From the IMG/VR virus record IMGVR_UViG_3300028173_000003, positions 1 through 64,000 of that record: DNA of 64,000 nucleotides. One strand, given 5' to 3'. Position 1 is the stretch's first letter. Each line of letters opens with the position of its first letter. Below, piece after piece: positions 25,601 through 33,713 of the stretch. The position numbers and the translations under genes were made by a program. The DNA is from a virus. The notes below the pieces were generated by a model, which was not told the DNA's origin, did not search any database, and saw only the letters and a list, made by a program, of their open reading frames with translations.

Positions 25601-25614
25601 CAACTATTTAGATC
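25601..25614 (+). promoter_or_regulatory. Late-type promoter box CTATTTA
   Basis: CTATTTA at 25604-25610 in CAACTATTTAGATC, 24 nt before ATG 25635. Member of the 14-copy set. Confidence 0.5.
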
Positions 25615-25634
25615 ATAATCAAGGGAACTATTGC

Positions 25635-26375
25635 ATGAAAACAATTAATAAAGAAACATTAAGAAAAGTTGTCAAGAAGATCTTGGAAGAAGGTCGATGG
25701 CAAGATTTAGCAAGAGAACAAGGGGTATTGAAAGATCCTCAACCAGAATCTGATACAGGAACTATTGAAGTTGGAGATCTTGTAGAGTATCTCAAAACAA
25801 TTACTGTATATTTAAAAACACTTAAACAAGATACTCAAAAGAGAAGAGCCAGACCATCAGTTAAAAAAGATATCCATCCAAGAGGAGATGTCGAAAAGAT
25901 ATTTACATCAAGCACGACAGGAAAAGAGATGGCAATTGTAATATGGCATAATGCCGGAAAGTATTGGCAGAATGCAATTCGATACGTCCCACTATCAGAT
26001 TTAAAATTAATCAGAAAAAGCGAACCAGAAAAGGAAAAGCAAGAGTCTCCATATGAACGAGTATCAAGTTTTAATGTTGGAGACCTTGTCGCAAGAGATT
26101 CTTATGGTGATACGATTGGTCTAAATTCAAAAATCTACACTGGAAGAGTCACGTCTCTCGATGCGGGACATCCAGAAGTTGATTGGACAAATTGGTATTC
26201 TGGGAACATGAGAGGGTATACTTCCTATAAAGTAGGCCAATTATACAAAATCAAAGAAGGAACGGAAGAATATAATTATACTTTAAAAAGAGCAAAAGAA
26301 GATGAAGAGAAAGGAGGCCCTGATTGGTGGATGCAAAAATCCTCGCTTTCAAAAATCCCACTTTCAACTAATTAA
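25635..26375 (+). CDS. SH3-like-barrel protein with LIKE-type N-terminal helix
   Basis: 246 aa from ATG 25635 (AGGGAAC upstream; an in-frame ATG 144 nt earlier lies inside the preceding gene and before the promoter box). The N-terminus is TINKETLRKVVKKILEEG. At least two barrels of the type seen in the proteins at 12616 and 38133 follow: IEVGDLVEYLKTI and FNVGDLVARDSYGDTIG. It seems to be a short relative of those giants. A head-associated role is inferred from its position next to the protease. Confidence 0.55.
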   Translation: MKTINKETLRKVVKKILEEGRWQDLAREQGVLKDPQPESDTGTIEVGDLVEYLKTITVYLKTLKQDTQKRRARPSVKKDIHPRGDVEKIFTSSTTGKEMAIVIWHNAGKYWQNAIRYVPLSDLKLIRKSEPEKEKQESPYERVSSFNVGDLVARDSYGDTIGLNSKIYTGRVTSLDAGHPEVDWTNWYSGNMRGYTSYKVGQLYKIKEGTEEYNYTLKRAKEDEEKGGPDWWMQKSSLSKIPLSTN

Positions 26376-26389
26376 GGATAATAGCCAAG

Positions 26390-27031
26390 ATGATAATTAA
26401 AGAAAACAAACAATATCTATTAAGAGAATTTTACGAAATGTGCCCAGATGGCAGATGCGGTATTGGGCTCCTGAATGAGAGTGAACAGAGCTATAAAAAC
26501 GAAGGGTTCACTTTATTGACAGGGAAGATGCAGACTGCCAACAAGAAAAATGCTAATGGCAGAATTTATAAGAAACCTTTACTTGAAAGAGAAATGCAAG
26601 TATATCAAAAGCTTGTAAGTGAGAACAGAGCTTATGGAGAACTTGATCATCCATCAGAAGCTATCGTAGAGGCAAAGAATGCATCTCATAGAGTGTTGAG
26701 GACTTGGTGGGATGGTGACGATGTAATGGGTGTTGTTCTTTTAATGAACACAAGAATGGGCAAAGATGCCCAAGCCATTGTTGAGTCTGGCGGAATGTTG
26801 GGGATCTCTTCGAGAGCACTAGGATCTTTAAGGAAAGAAAGCGATGCATTGATTGTAGAAGATGATCTTCAACTGATCTGTTTTGATTTAGTAACAGACC
26901 CAAGTACTGACGGGGCATTTATGATGCAAGACGTTTCGGTCAAACAAATTCAAGAGATCAGAGAAGGTAGATATCTGAGAGCGAATAGTAATAATAGACT
27001 TGAAGATTTGTATAACCAAATCTTAAATTAA
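26390..27031 (+). CDS. Prohead protease (T4 gp21-like)
   Basis: 213 aa. Matches the T4 gp21 / prohead serine protease family: ANGRIYKKPLLEREM (55-69), AYGELDHPS with catalytic His (H87), KNASHRVLRTWWDGDDVMG (97-114), and VESGGMLGISSRALGS with the Ser nucleophile (S140/S141). FDLVTDPST closes the core. In T4 this enzyme trims scaffold, capsid and internal proteins after (L/I)-x-E or A-x-E. Scaffold and capsid genes follow downstream as expected. Confidence 0.88.
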   Translation: MIIKENKQYLLREFYEMCPDGRCGIGLLNESEQSYKNEGFTLLTGKMQTANKKNANGRIYKKPLLEREMQVYQKLVSENRAYGELDHPSEAIVEAKNASHRVLRTWWDGDDVMGVVLLMNTRMGKDAQAIVESGGMLGISSRALGSLRKESDALIVEDDLQLICFDLVTDPSTDGAFMMQDVSVKQIQEIREGRYLRANSNNRLEDLYNQILN

Positions 27032-27033
27032 GA

Positions 27034-27048
27034 TACTATTTAGAAGAA
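27034..27048 (+). promoter_or_regulatory. Late-type promoter box CTATTTA
   Basis: CTATTTA at 27036-27042 in TACTATTTAGAAG, 19 nt before ATG 27062 and overlapping the approach to its GAAAGGAG. Confidence 0.5.
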
Positions 27049-27061
27049 AGGAGCACTAAAC

Positions 27062-27475
27062 ATGTCAACAGGCCCAGAAGGATATTTTAGAAAAAATTCA
27101 ATTCACAATACAGCACCATATTTGGTATCAGCATTGCCATATATTACATCTTCATTGGTAATTCCTGCAGATACAGAAGATCCGTTGGAACTCGAATTTC
27201 CATATGTTACAAGGTTTGTAACAATTAAAAACGATCATGCATCAGATGATTTGAGAGTTGGAGTGACATCAACAGGAACGTCAGGAAGTTACAACTATTT
27301 TGTACTAGCTCCAGACACAAGCTACACTGCAGAATGGAAGTTAACATCAATTTTTTTATTGAGCAATACAGGATCTGTTGGTGAAGCAACTGTCATTGCT
27401 GGGTTGACAAACATTAACGATGCAGAAGGATCTTTAGATTCAACTAATCTTGCATATACTGGAAGCGGGGCATAG
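27062..27475 (+). CDS. Virion structural protein, decoration-type
   Basis: 137 aa behind GAAAGGAG. It is beta-rich, Thr/Ser-rich and lacks charged helices: ELEFPYVTRFVTIKNDHASD, then VGVTSTGTSGSYNYFVLAP. First of five consecutive structural genes between protease and scaffold. Probably a capsid decoration or head-surface protein; no family name can be assigned. Confidence 0.55.
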   Translation: MSTGPEGYFRKNSIHNTAPYLVSALPYITSSLVIPADTEDPLELEFPYVTRFVTIKNDHASDDLRVGVTSTGTSGSYNYFVLAPDTSYTAEWKLTSIFLLSNTGSVGEATVIAGLTNINDAEGSLDSTNLAYTGSGA

Positions 27476-27481
27476 AAAACA

Positions 27482-27730
27482 ATGGCAGGATTTGACTATC
27501 CGGCAAAAGACATAGAATTGACAGGATCAGTAGATATTGCTGACGGTGATGTTATTGGTATTTCTGACGGGACAAATACTGCATCTGTTAATTCTGCATA
27601 TGGGCTTGAAGTTTCTTCGATGAGTGAGAAGGAATTGCTAGAGGCCATCTTAAAAGAGATGAGAGTGATGAATGTTCATCTCTCTTTAATCACAGATGAA
27701 AGAATCCATTCAGACACAGACCTTGTATAA
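27482..27730 (+). CDS. Small virion structural protein
   Basis: 82 aa, 6 nt after the previous gene. A beta N-terminal half (DIADGDVIGISDGTNTASV) is followed by a C-terminal helix SEKELLEAILKEMRVMNVHL. Such short proteins sit among head-surface genes of T4-like phages. Function unknown. Confidence 0.5.
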   Translation: MAGFDYPAKDIELTGSVDIADGDVIGISDGTNTASVNSAYGLEVSSMSEKELLEAILKEMRVMNVHLSLITDERIHSDTDLV

Positions 27731-27748
27731 GATAGGAGAATTATTGTA

Positions 27749-28327
27749 ATGCAATTGGAAGATGGGAAAGGGCAAGGGTATTTTGCGGGAGTTACAAACG
27801 AGAATCAACTACAAGCGAGAGCAGAAACTCATACTATGCAGCATCATGCCAGCCTTTTTTATGGGCAAGCATTTCAAATTATTGGAGATTTTGCAGCATT
27901 AAATAATAATACCTATAGAATTTTGCACATTAAAAATGTAGACCCAAATAGATTTTTGGTTGTAACATATATACGATTAGAAGTTGTTGGAGCTTCTGGT
28001 GGTGACTTTGGAAGTCCAAATACATATTTCCAATTTGGAAATGGAGTAACATATGCTAGTGGCGGTACGATAGTAACTCCTGTTAATGTTAATTTTACAA
28101 GTGGGAATGCTGCCCTTGTCGAAGCGTACGATAACAACCCAACACTAACAGGGACATTCTTAGAATATGACAGATGGTATCCAGATGCCAACGGGTCAAT
28201 GCAAACATTCAATAAAGAAGGTTCTGTAATTCTTGGATTAAATAATGAGTTAACAATTAGCTTAACAACAAATCATACTGCAGGAACTGCCTATGCAAGA
28301 GTGAGTTTCTTTATGGCAGGCAAATAG
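27749..28327 (+). CDS. Virion surface protein (dGxG N-terminus)
   Basis: 192 aa with GATAGGAGA upstream. N-terminus QLEDGKGQGYFAGVTNENQL matches that of the next gene (IEDGTGTGKRVKVNRYNHL), an N-terminal pattern I recall from phage virion proteins. The rest is beta-rich (RILHIKNVDPNRFLVVTYI, FQFGNGVTYASGG). Likely head-surface or fibre; paralogous neighbours support tandem duplication. Confidence 0.55.
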   Translation: MQLEDGKGQGYFAGVTNENQLQARAETHTMQHHASLFYGQAFQIIGDFAALNNNTYRILHIKNVDPNRFLVVTYIRLEVVGASGGDFGSPNTYFQFGNGVTYASGGTIVTPVNVNFTSGNAALVEAYDNNPTLTGTFLEYDRWYPDANGSMQTFNKEGSVILGLNNELTISLTTNHTAGTAYARVSFFMAGK

Positions 28328-28340
28328 TGGAGATCAAAAA

Positions 28341-28958
28341 ATGACTTTTATTGAAGATGGAACAGGAACGGGGAAGAGAGTGAAAGTAAATAGATACAAT
28401 CACTTGGTTGCAAGGTCTGTCGCAGAACCTCTTCTTTCTTTTGCTTCTCATAATGGAAATTCTTTTGGGCTAGGAACCCCTTTGACAGAAATCTCTGCCA
28501 GCAATTACCCAAACAATTTTAGAAAAGTATTTTGGTTCCAAAACAACGATCCAGGTAACTTTTTTCATGTTGATAGTTTTTTTCTTAATTACGTTCTTAG
28601 TGGCTCTTCTAATGCTGCTGCAACTATGACGGCCACTTGGCATTTTAATGAAAGCGTCCCAGAAGTCAGTGCATCACAAGGAGCGTTTGTTAACCTTAAT
28701 TTGGGGAAAAGTAATGTAGCTCTTGGAGATGTATATTATTGGAATGGTAGTGGAAGCGATGGGTTTTCTGGGCAAACAACGACTACCCCCGGCCTATTTA
28801 AAGAATCGACAGGAGTTGGTCGCATTTCGGTTGAGCTGGGTGGTGCTGTGAGTTTAGATTATGGAAACTCTGTTACTCTTTCTGTTGATGTGAGTGATGA
28901 TGGGTATTTTGCTCTTAGTGTTCTCGGATACTATCAAGGACAAGAAAATACGGTTTAA
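28341..28958 (+). CDS. Virion surface protein, paralogue of upstream gene
   Basis: 205 aa. Shares the DGTGTGK...N..L start with the gene at 27749 and a middle segment RKVFWFQNNDPGNFFHVDSF that mirrors RILHIKNVDPNRFLVVTYI there. The C-terminal half is Gly/Ser/Thr-rich beta sequence. Structural role inferred. Confidence 0.55.
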   Translation: MTFIEDGTGTGKRVKVNRYNHLVARSVAEPLLSFASHNGNSFGLGTPLTEISASNYPNNFRKVFWFQNNDPGNFFHVDSFFLNYVLSGSSNAAATMTATWHFNESVPEVSASQGAFVNLNLGKSNVALGDVYYWNGSGSDGFSGQTTTTPGLFKESTGVGRISVELGGAVSLDYGNSVTLSVDVSDDGYFALSVLGYYQGQENTV

Positions 28959-28964
28959 TAAATT

Positions 28965-29600
28965 ATGATTAAAACACAAGTAACAGGAGGTGGCAGAAAA
29001 TATATTACAGAAATATCCAAATATAATGCACTATCTGTTTCTCAAATTATCCCTGACATTCTCCCTAATGGTACAGAGAATCGATACCGTTTCTTTAACA
29101 AGATTGTTGGCAGTACAGGAGCAGACTCTGGAACTACCAGCATGAATGTTGACGGATCAGGAACATCTCAAGAGTTTTATATCGAAGCAAGTCAAGATTA
29201 TGATATTTATATTACAAGGGTAACAATTCTTATTGCAGATACTGCCATTGTTCATAGTGCTTTTGGTAACATTTCTGCGTTAGGAACTGGTTGGGACTTG
29301 TATACACAAGAGTCTGGAGAGGTTACATACCTTCTTGAGAAGGCAAAGACTGGTGGGCAAATTATTGCACGATCTGGTTTGTTTATGCCATATGGTGATG
29401 GAACTACGGCTTGGGAGCTATCAAACTGGACAGGAACTGCAGATGCACAAACAATCCTCCTGCCACTGTCAGACTATGTTCCTGGTGGAGTAAGGCTTGG
29501 CCGAGGAACAAGAGATAGAATTGTAAGCACAGTAAACGATGATTTAACAGGATTGACAGAATTTGAAGTAAGAGCCTTTGGATATAGGCATTACCCATAA
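28965..29600 (+). CDS. Virion surface protein, third of a paralogous set
   Basis: 211 aa, 6 nt after the previous gene. The N-terminus TQVTGGGRKYITEISKYNAL is a more diverged version of the same start. The DYDIYITRVTILIADTAIVH segment and Gly-rich loops indicate a beta-sandwich. Probably exposed on the head or used for attachment; not demonstrable from sequence alone. Confidence 0.55.
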   Translation: MIKTQVTGGGRKYITEISKYNALSVSQIIPDILPNGTENRYRFFNKIVGSTGADSGTTSMNVDGSGTSQEFYIEASQDYDIYITRVTILIADTAIVHSAFGNISALGTGWDLYTQESGEVTYLLEKAKTGGQIIARSGLFMPYGDGTTAWELSNWTGTADAQTILLPLSDYVPGGVRLGRGTRDRIVSTVNDDLTGLTEFEVRAFGYRHYP

Positions 29601-29614
29601 CATAGAGGATAAAG

Positions 29615-30103
29615 ATGAAAAAGAATGAATTAAAAAAAGTATTAAAGCCAATCATTAAAGAATGCATTCAAGATATGATTATTAATGAAGGGTTCTTAAT
29701 TCAATTGATCAAAGAGGTCTCGCAACCTGCCCAAACTATACCTCCATATTCAAATCCGATTGCAACACCGGATGGGAACCCTGTTCAGATGCGACCACCA
29801 ACAATTTCAGAAACACCAAACCAACCAGCAATCGAAAAATTGAGCAGAATGAGAAGCCAAATTCAAGAGCAGATTGGAATTGACGCTTATGACAGTCTTG
29901 ATTTGGGACCGGAGAATACTCCAATTACCGAAGTAAAGAAGGTCGGCAAATCAGGATTGGGAGATTTGGCAGGAACACCAGGGGCACAAAATGTTAAAGG
30001 CCCATTGGCAGGGATGGATCCTAGTGATGCAGGAGTATCAATTGATGGGTTATTCAAGCATGTCGGAAAGAAGTGGAACATGCACATGGATGCAGATAAA
30101 TAA
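29615..30103 (+). CDS. Hypothetical head-region protein, possible core component
   Basis: 162 aa behind AGAGGAT. Starts KKNELKKVLKPIIKECIQDM, then INEGFLIQLIKEVSQ, two amphipathic helices with repeated (L/I)-x-E sites. A Pro-rich disordered centre (residues 38-75) and a Gly-rich C-terminus follow. The N-terminal helices resemble capsid-targeting peptides of T4 internal proteins, and the gene lies between protease and scaffold. Role inferred. Confidence 0.5.
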   Translation: MKKNELKKVLKPIIKECIQDMIINEGFLIQLIKEVSQPAQTIPPYSNPIATPDGNPVQMRPPTISETPNQPAIEKLSRMRSQIQEQIGIDAYDSLDLGPENTPITEVKKVGKSGLGDLAGTPGAQNVKGPLAGMDPSDAGVSIDGLFKHVGKKWNMHMDADK

Positions 30104-30128
30104 CAACTAACTAACAAAGAGGTAAAAA

Positions 30129-30353
30129 ATGAGAAGGATCGAGAACAAGAAGAGAAATGTGAATGTAGAGATTGTCAAGAAGTGGCGAGACGAACCGATT
30201 GAAAGAATGCTCAAACGCTTTTCAAAGAAAGTAAAAAGAGAAGGTATCTTAGAAGATTATAAAGAGAGGATGCAATACAAAAAGCCATCAGTTGCAAGAC
30301 ACGCAAAGAAGAGACGTTGTAAGCATCTTCAAGATATTGGGGCTTGGAATTAA
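30129..30353 (+). CDS. Phage-encoded ribosomal protein bS21-like
   Basis: 74 aa, strongly basic, with AAAGAGG upstream. The core RDEPIERMLKRFSKKVKREG (positions 20-39) and the following ILEDYKERMQYKKPS track bacterial bS21 ([20 protein letters not shown], then the basic YEKP region), including the conserved EP, the LKRF helix and the Lys/Arg tail RHAKKRRCK. bS21 helps the 30S subunit bind mRNA; phage copies are known and are thought to replace the host protein. It sits unexpectedly inside the head operon. Lack of a structural alternative and the match over about 45 residues make this a fair call. Confidence 0.7.
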   Translation: MRRIENKKRNVNVEIVKKWRDEPIERMLKRFSKKVKREGILEDYKERMQYKKPSVARHAKKRRCKHLQDIGAWN

Positions 30354-30380
30354 GACCTTAAAGTAAATTTAATTATTTGA

Positions 30381-30396
30381 TACTATTTATTGTAAG
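30381..30396 (+). promoter_or_regulatory. Late-type promoter box CTATTTA
   Basis: CTATTTA at 30383-30389 in TACTATTTATTGTAAG, 26 nt before the scaffold ATG at 30416. Confidence 0.55.
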
Positions 30397-30415
30397 ATAA
30401 TGGGAGAAATGCAAT

Positions 30416-31825
30416 ATGTCAACAATGCTTGACCAGTCAATTATTGATGCAAACGAATTAAGAAAAGCAATGGAAAAGAATGCTGAAGGTATGCTTTTAG
30501 AGCGACATACTACAGAATTGAAAAGTATTGTTGAAAATCTTCTTAACGAGGAAGATCCAGAAGAAGAGATGAACGCTCTTGATTTTGGAAGTGAAGATGA
30601 TTTGGGACCAGCAGAGCCTAACGATTTTGTTAATTCTATTCCATCTGCAGCAACTGTTGGCGAAAAACTTTGTGCATGTCCCGATGAAGATGAAGAAATT
30701 GAAATCAGTTTTACAGATCTTGTAGATATGGCAGAAGAAGAACCAGCAGACATTTCGGATATGCATGATAGAGAAACGATGGCAGATGAACTAATCGATG
30801 ATGAAGATGAAATGGAATATAGTGATGAGGATTATCTTCGAGAAGATGTGATGGAAACATTGAAAGAGATGTTGGGGGAAGAGATGGAAGAAAGTAGAAC
30901 AGTAAGAAAGCTTCCTCCTTTTGCGAAGGATGACCCATCAGACTACACTATTAAGAGAAAAAGAGGGAAGATTGGAAATGAGATTGATGTAAGCGGTAAT
31001 GAAGTTGTATTTGGTCCAAATTCAAAAAGAACTGAGAAGAGAGACTTCGGGAGAAGTCGAAGAAGGGATCTGAAAAGAGATATCGATAGAGAATTTAAAG
31101 ATTTGGACGAAAGCCTAGAAGACAACATCACTTCAACTGATACTATCGATCCTGTTCCTACTCCTGATGACGAGCTTGGCGGTGGATTATCTACTAGCGA
31201 CGTTATTATGGACATCAACGGTCCCGAAGACATTATGACAGAAGAAGAGATTAATGAGATGTTGAAGGTGGATGTTGAATCTGTATCATCTGGCAATCAG
31301 AGGGCAAATAGAGCAGACTACAAAGACAACGAAAGAATTGAATTGGCAAGACTACAAGATACCAGAGTTAAAGAAGAGTTGAAAGAACTTAAAAAGAACT
31401 ATAGCGAATTGTACGAGAGTAATAAAACAATTTCAAAGAAATACAATGGTTTGCTAGAAGTAGCAAATAAAATTAAGAATAAGCTAAATGAGGTAAACAC
31501 TCATAATGCAAAACTACTATATACGAACAAAGTTTTGAATAGTGCCTCCTTGAATGAGCGACAAAAGACAAGAATTGTCGAAGCTATTGGGAAGACGAGT
31601 TCTGTAGAGGAAGCGAAGATCATCTTTGAAACACTTCAAAATGCAGTGAGAGAAATTTCTAAAAATAAGAAGTCTCCAAATTCACTGAATGAGGCAGTTA
31701 ATCGAGGTTCATCGCAAGTAATCCTATCTGCCGGGAGAAATAAAGGACAGAAAACACTTGATGAGAGTAAGAACCCAGAATTACAAAGAATGCAGGTTCT
31801 TGCAGGAATCAAACAGGCTAGATAA
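30416..31825 (+). CDS. Prohead core scaffolding protein
   Basis: 469 aa. The N-terminal 150 residues are very acidic and helical, the middle is charged with a basic patch (KRDFGRSRRRDLKRDIDREF). Residues about 305-430 are a coiled coil ending in a conserved-looking LLYTNKVLNSASLNERQK segment. Immediately upstream of the major capsid gene and downstream of the protease, as for T4 gp22. It contains many (L/I)-x-E sites for protease degradation (e.g. LLNEEDP). It assembles the capsid shell and is then removed. Confidence 0.75.
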   Translation: MSTMLDQSIIDANELRKAMEKNAEGMLLERHTTELKSIVENLLNEEDPEEEMNALDFGSEDDLGPAEPNDFVNSIPSAATVGEKLCACPDEDEEIEISFTDLVDMAEEEPADISDMHDRETMADELIDDEDEMEYSDEDYLREDVMETLKEMLGEEMEESRTVRKLPPFAKDDPSDYTIKRKRGKIGNEIDVSGNEVVFGPNSKRTEKRDFGRSRRRDLKRDIDREFKDLDESLEDNITSTDTIDPVPTPDDELGGGLSTSDVIMDINGPEDIMTEEEINEMLKVDVESVSSGNQRANRADYKDNERIELARLQDTRVKEELKELKKNYSELYESNKTISKKYNGLLEVANKIKNKLNEVNTHNAKLLYTNKVLNSASLNERQKTRIVEAIGKTSSVEEAKIIFETLQNAVREISKNKKSPNSLNEAVNRGSSQVILSAGRNKGQKTLDESKNPELQRMQVLAGIKQAR

Positions 31826-31847
31826 ACAAACAAGGAGGAACGTGAAA

Positions 31848-33584
31848 ATGGGTACTATTATGGACAGTTTAGCTCAAGGCGTTGTACAACGTAACCTAGA
31901 GCAGGAAGGGCAAGCCCTTTTGGACAAGTGGGAAAAGACAGGTCTTCTAGAGGGAATCGGTGATGATCATTCTCGTAAGGGTATGGCATTGCTTCTAGAG
32001 AACCAAACAAAGGAACTTCTTCGAGAAGCTTCAACGATGGCTGCTGGTGACGTAGAAGGTTTTGCTTCCGTAGCATTCCCTATTGTACGTCGAGTGTTTG
32101 GTGGACTTATTGCAAATGAACTAGTATCAGTTCAGCCAATGAGCCTTCCATCAGGACTGATCTTCTTCCTAGACTTCACCTTTACAGATACTAAGCTTAT
32201 GGCTGGTGCTCTTGCTGGTGAATCAATCTATGGTCAGGATCGAGTAGGTGCAGGTATCATCGACGGTGTCAATATTGAAGGTGGTGTTGGTGGATATGGT
32301 GATGAGTTGTGGAACCTTGAAAAGGGATTCTATTCACTTAACAACGCATATTCTGCCGCAACCGGTACGGTAGCATTATCAACGACTACAGTTCTTAGTG
32401 GCGCAATTGGTGATGGTGATGCAACTAGCTTGAACACTACACCAAAATTCGAAACTCTTGATGCTATGGTAGGTTATGACCCAGATATGATCGGTCTTAA
32501 CGTTGCATTTGGTATCTTCCCAACCAGTTCTATTGAAACTGGTACTGGAAAGATGAACTTCAAGAACCTTGTGGCATTCCATGCTCCTTATGGTTCTGGT
32601 AGTATGGTAAGACGACATACCAATTACTTCATCGACCACGATCAGGCTGACGGACATTACATTGCTGTCGCACTTGTGGCAACTGGTAGTGAATCAACAA
32701 ATGAGCTTTCTGGCGCATTGACTGGTTCTGTTACATTCAGTTACGCATACGCTGACAACTTTGAGGAAGGAACTGGTCTTGGAGCAATCAAGGGTACTAC
32801 ACTATGGCCTTTGGAAAACGAGACAGAGATTCCTGAAATTGACATCAAGATTGATAGCACTGCAATTACTGCAATGACTAAGAAGTTGAAGGCAAAGTGG
32901 ACCCCAGAATTGGGACAGGATCTAAACGCCTATCACAACCTTGATGCTGAAGTAGAGTTGACAAGTATTCTGTCTGAACAGATTGCTCTTGAAATCGATC
33001 AGGAAATCTTGAACGATCTAGTCAAGGGTGCAACTGCCGGTACTTATTACTGGTCACGCCGACCTGGACGCTTTGTTGACCGTTTGACTGGTGAGCTTAT
33101 CAATGTTCTCGAACAGGGTGACTTCACTGGTACTGTTTCTCAATGGTACGAGACCATGCTTGAGACAGTGAACGACATTAGCGCACAGATTCAACGCAAG
33201 GTGCTTCGTGGTGGTGCAAACTTCCTAGTTTGCGGCCCAGAGCTTGCCAATGTGTTGGAGATGACTTCTGGTTTCCGTGCAACCGTTACTGGTGACGAGG
33301 CCAAGGGTACCGCTGGTGTATTCAAGAGTGGAGCAATTAACAAGAAGTGGGATATCTACGTTGATCCTTACTTCCCACGTAATGTTGTTCTAGTCGGTCG
33401 TAAGGGTGGATCATTCCTTGAGAGTGGTTATGTATACTCACCTTATGTTCCACTACAGGTTACTCCTACTATCTTTGGTATCGAAGACTTCGTGCCTCGT
33501 AAGGGTGTCATGACTCGATATGCCAAGAAGATGGTTAGACCAGACATGTATGGCATTCTCATCGTGAGGGATTTGATGGGATAA
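31848..33584 (+). CDS. Major capsid protein (T4 gp23-like)
   Basis: 578 aa from ATG 31848 behind AGGAGGAA; an in-frame ATG 90 nt earlier lies inside the scaffold gene and is rejected. FASVAFPIVRRVFGGLIANE and SVQPMSLPSGLIFFLDFTF are the gp23 family N-terminal segments; the C-terminus VVLVGRKGGSFLESGYVYSPY is equally typical. The pro-piece has an (L/I)xE site at LLRE/A (after E60), close to the T4 cleavage position. Arg is coded mainly by CGT/CGA and Asn by AAC, unlike the AGA/AAT-rich neighbours, as expected for a very highly expressed gene. A strong terminator follows. Confidence 0.92.
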   Translation: MGTIMDSLAQGVVQRNLEQEGQALLDKWEKTGLLEGIGDDHSRKGMALLLENQTKELLREASTMAAGDVEGFASVAFPIVRRVFGGLIANELVSVQPMSLPSGLIFFLDFTFTDTKLMAGALAGESIYGQDRVGAGIIDGVNIEGGVGGYGDELWNLEKGFYSLNNAYSAATGTVALSTTTVLSGAIGDGDATSLNTTPKFETLDAMVGYDPDMIGLNVAFGIFPTSSIETGTGKMNFKNLVAFHAPYGSGSMVRRHTNYFIDHDQADGHYIAVALVATGSESTNELSGALTGSVTFSYAYADNFEEGTGLGAIKGTTLWPLENETEIPEIDIKIDSTAITAMTKKLKAKWTPELGQDLNAYHNLDAEVELTSILSEQIALEIDQEILNDLVKGATAGTYYWSRRPGRFVDRLTGELINVLEQGDFTGTVSQWYETMLETVNDISAQIQRKVLRGGANFLVCGPELANVLEMTSGFRATVTGDEAKGTAGVFKSGAINKKWDIYVDPYFPRNVVLVGRKGGSFLESGYVYSPYVPLQVTPTIFGIEDFVPRKGVMTRYAKKMVRPDMYGILIVRDLMG

Positions 33585-33609
33585 CGTAACCCTGTCATAA
33601 CGTAAAGTA

Positions 33610-33646
33610 AAAAGGGGTACTCATTGATTTGGGTGCCCCTTTTTTT
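33610..33646 (+). terminator. Intrinsic terminator after major capsid gene
   Basis: AAAAGGGGTAC (33610-33620) pairs with GTGCCCCTTTT (33633-33643), an 11-bp stem with one G-U pair and a 12-nt loop, followed by a continuing T run. It lies 26 nt after the capsid stop. It would insulate the capsid transcript from the mobile endonuclease gene downstream. Confidence 0.85.
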
Positions 33647-33676
33647 GTCTTTTATCTTGTCTTTTGTAAAAAAGGG

Positions 33677-33692
33677 TGCTAATTAGTATATA
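33677..33692 (+). promoter_or_regulatory. Late-type promoter box CTAATTA
   Basis: CTAATTA at 33679-33685 followed by GTATATAGC, 28 nt before ATG 33714, between the capsid terminator and the endonuclease gene. Confidence 0.5.
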
Positions 33693-33713
33693 GCATTAAA
33701 GAAGGAGAAAGAA

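Noticed and set aside
31758-31847. Upstream in-frame extension of the capsid gene
   Set aside because: Lies in the scaffold coding sequence; AGGAGG precedes ATG 31848 and the protein from there matches the gp23 start.
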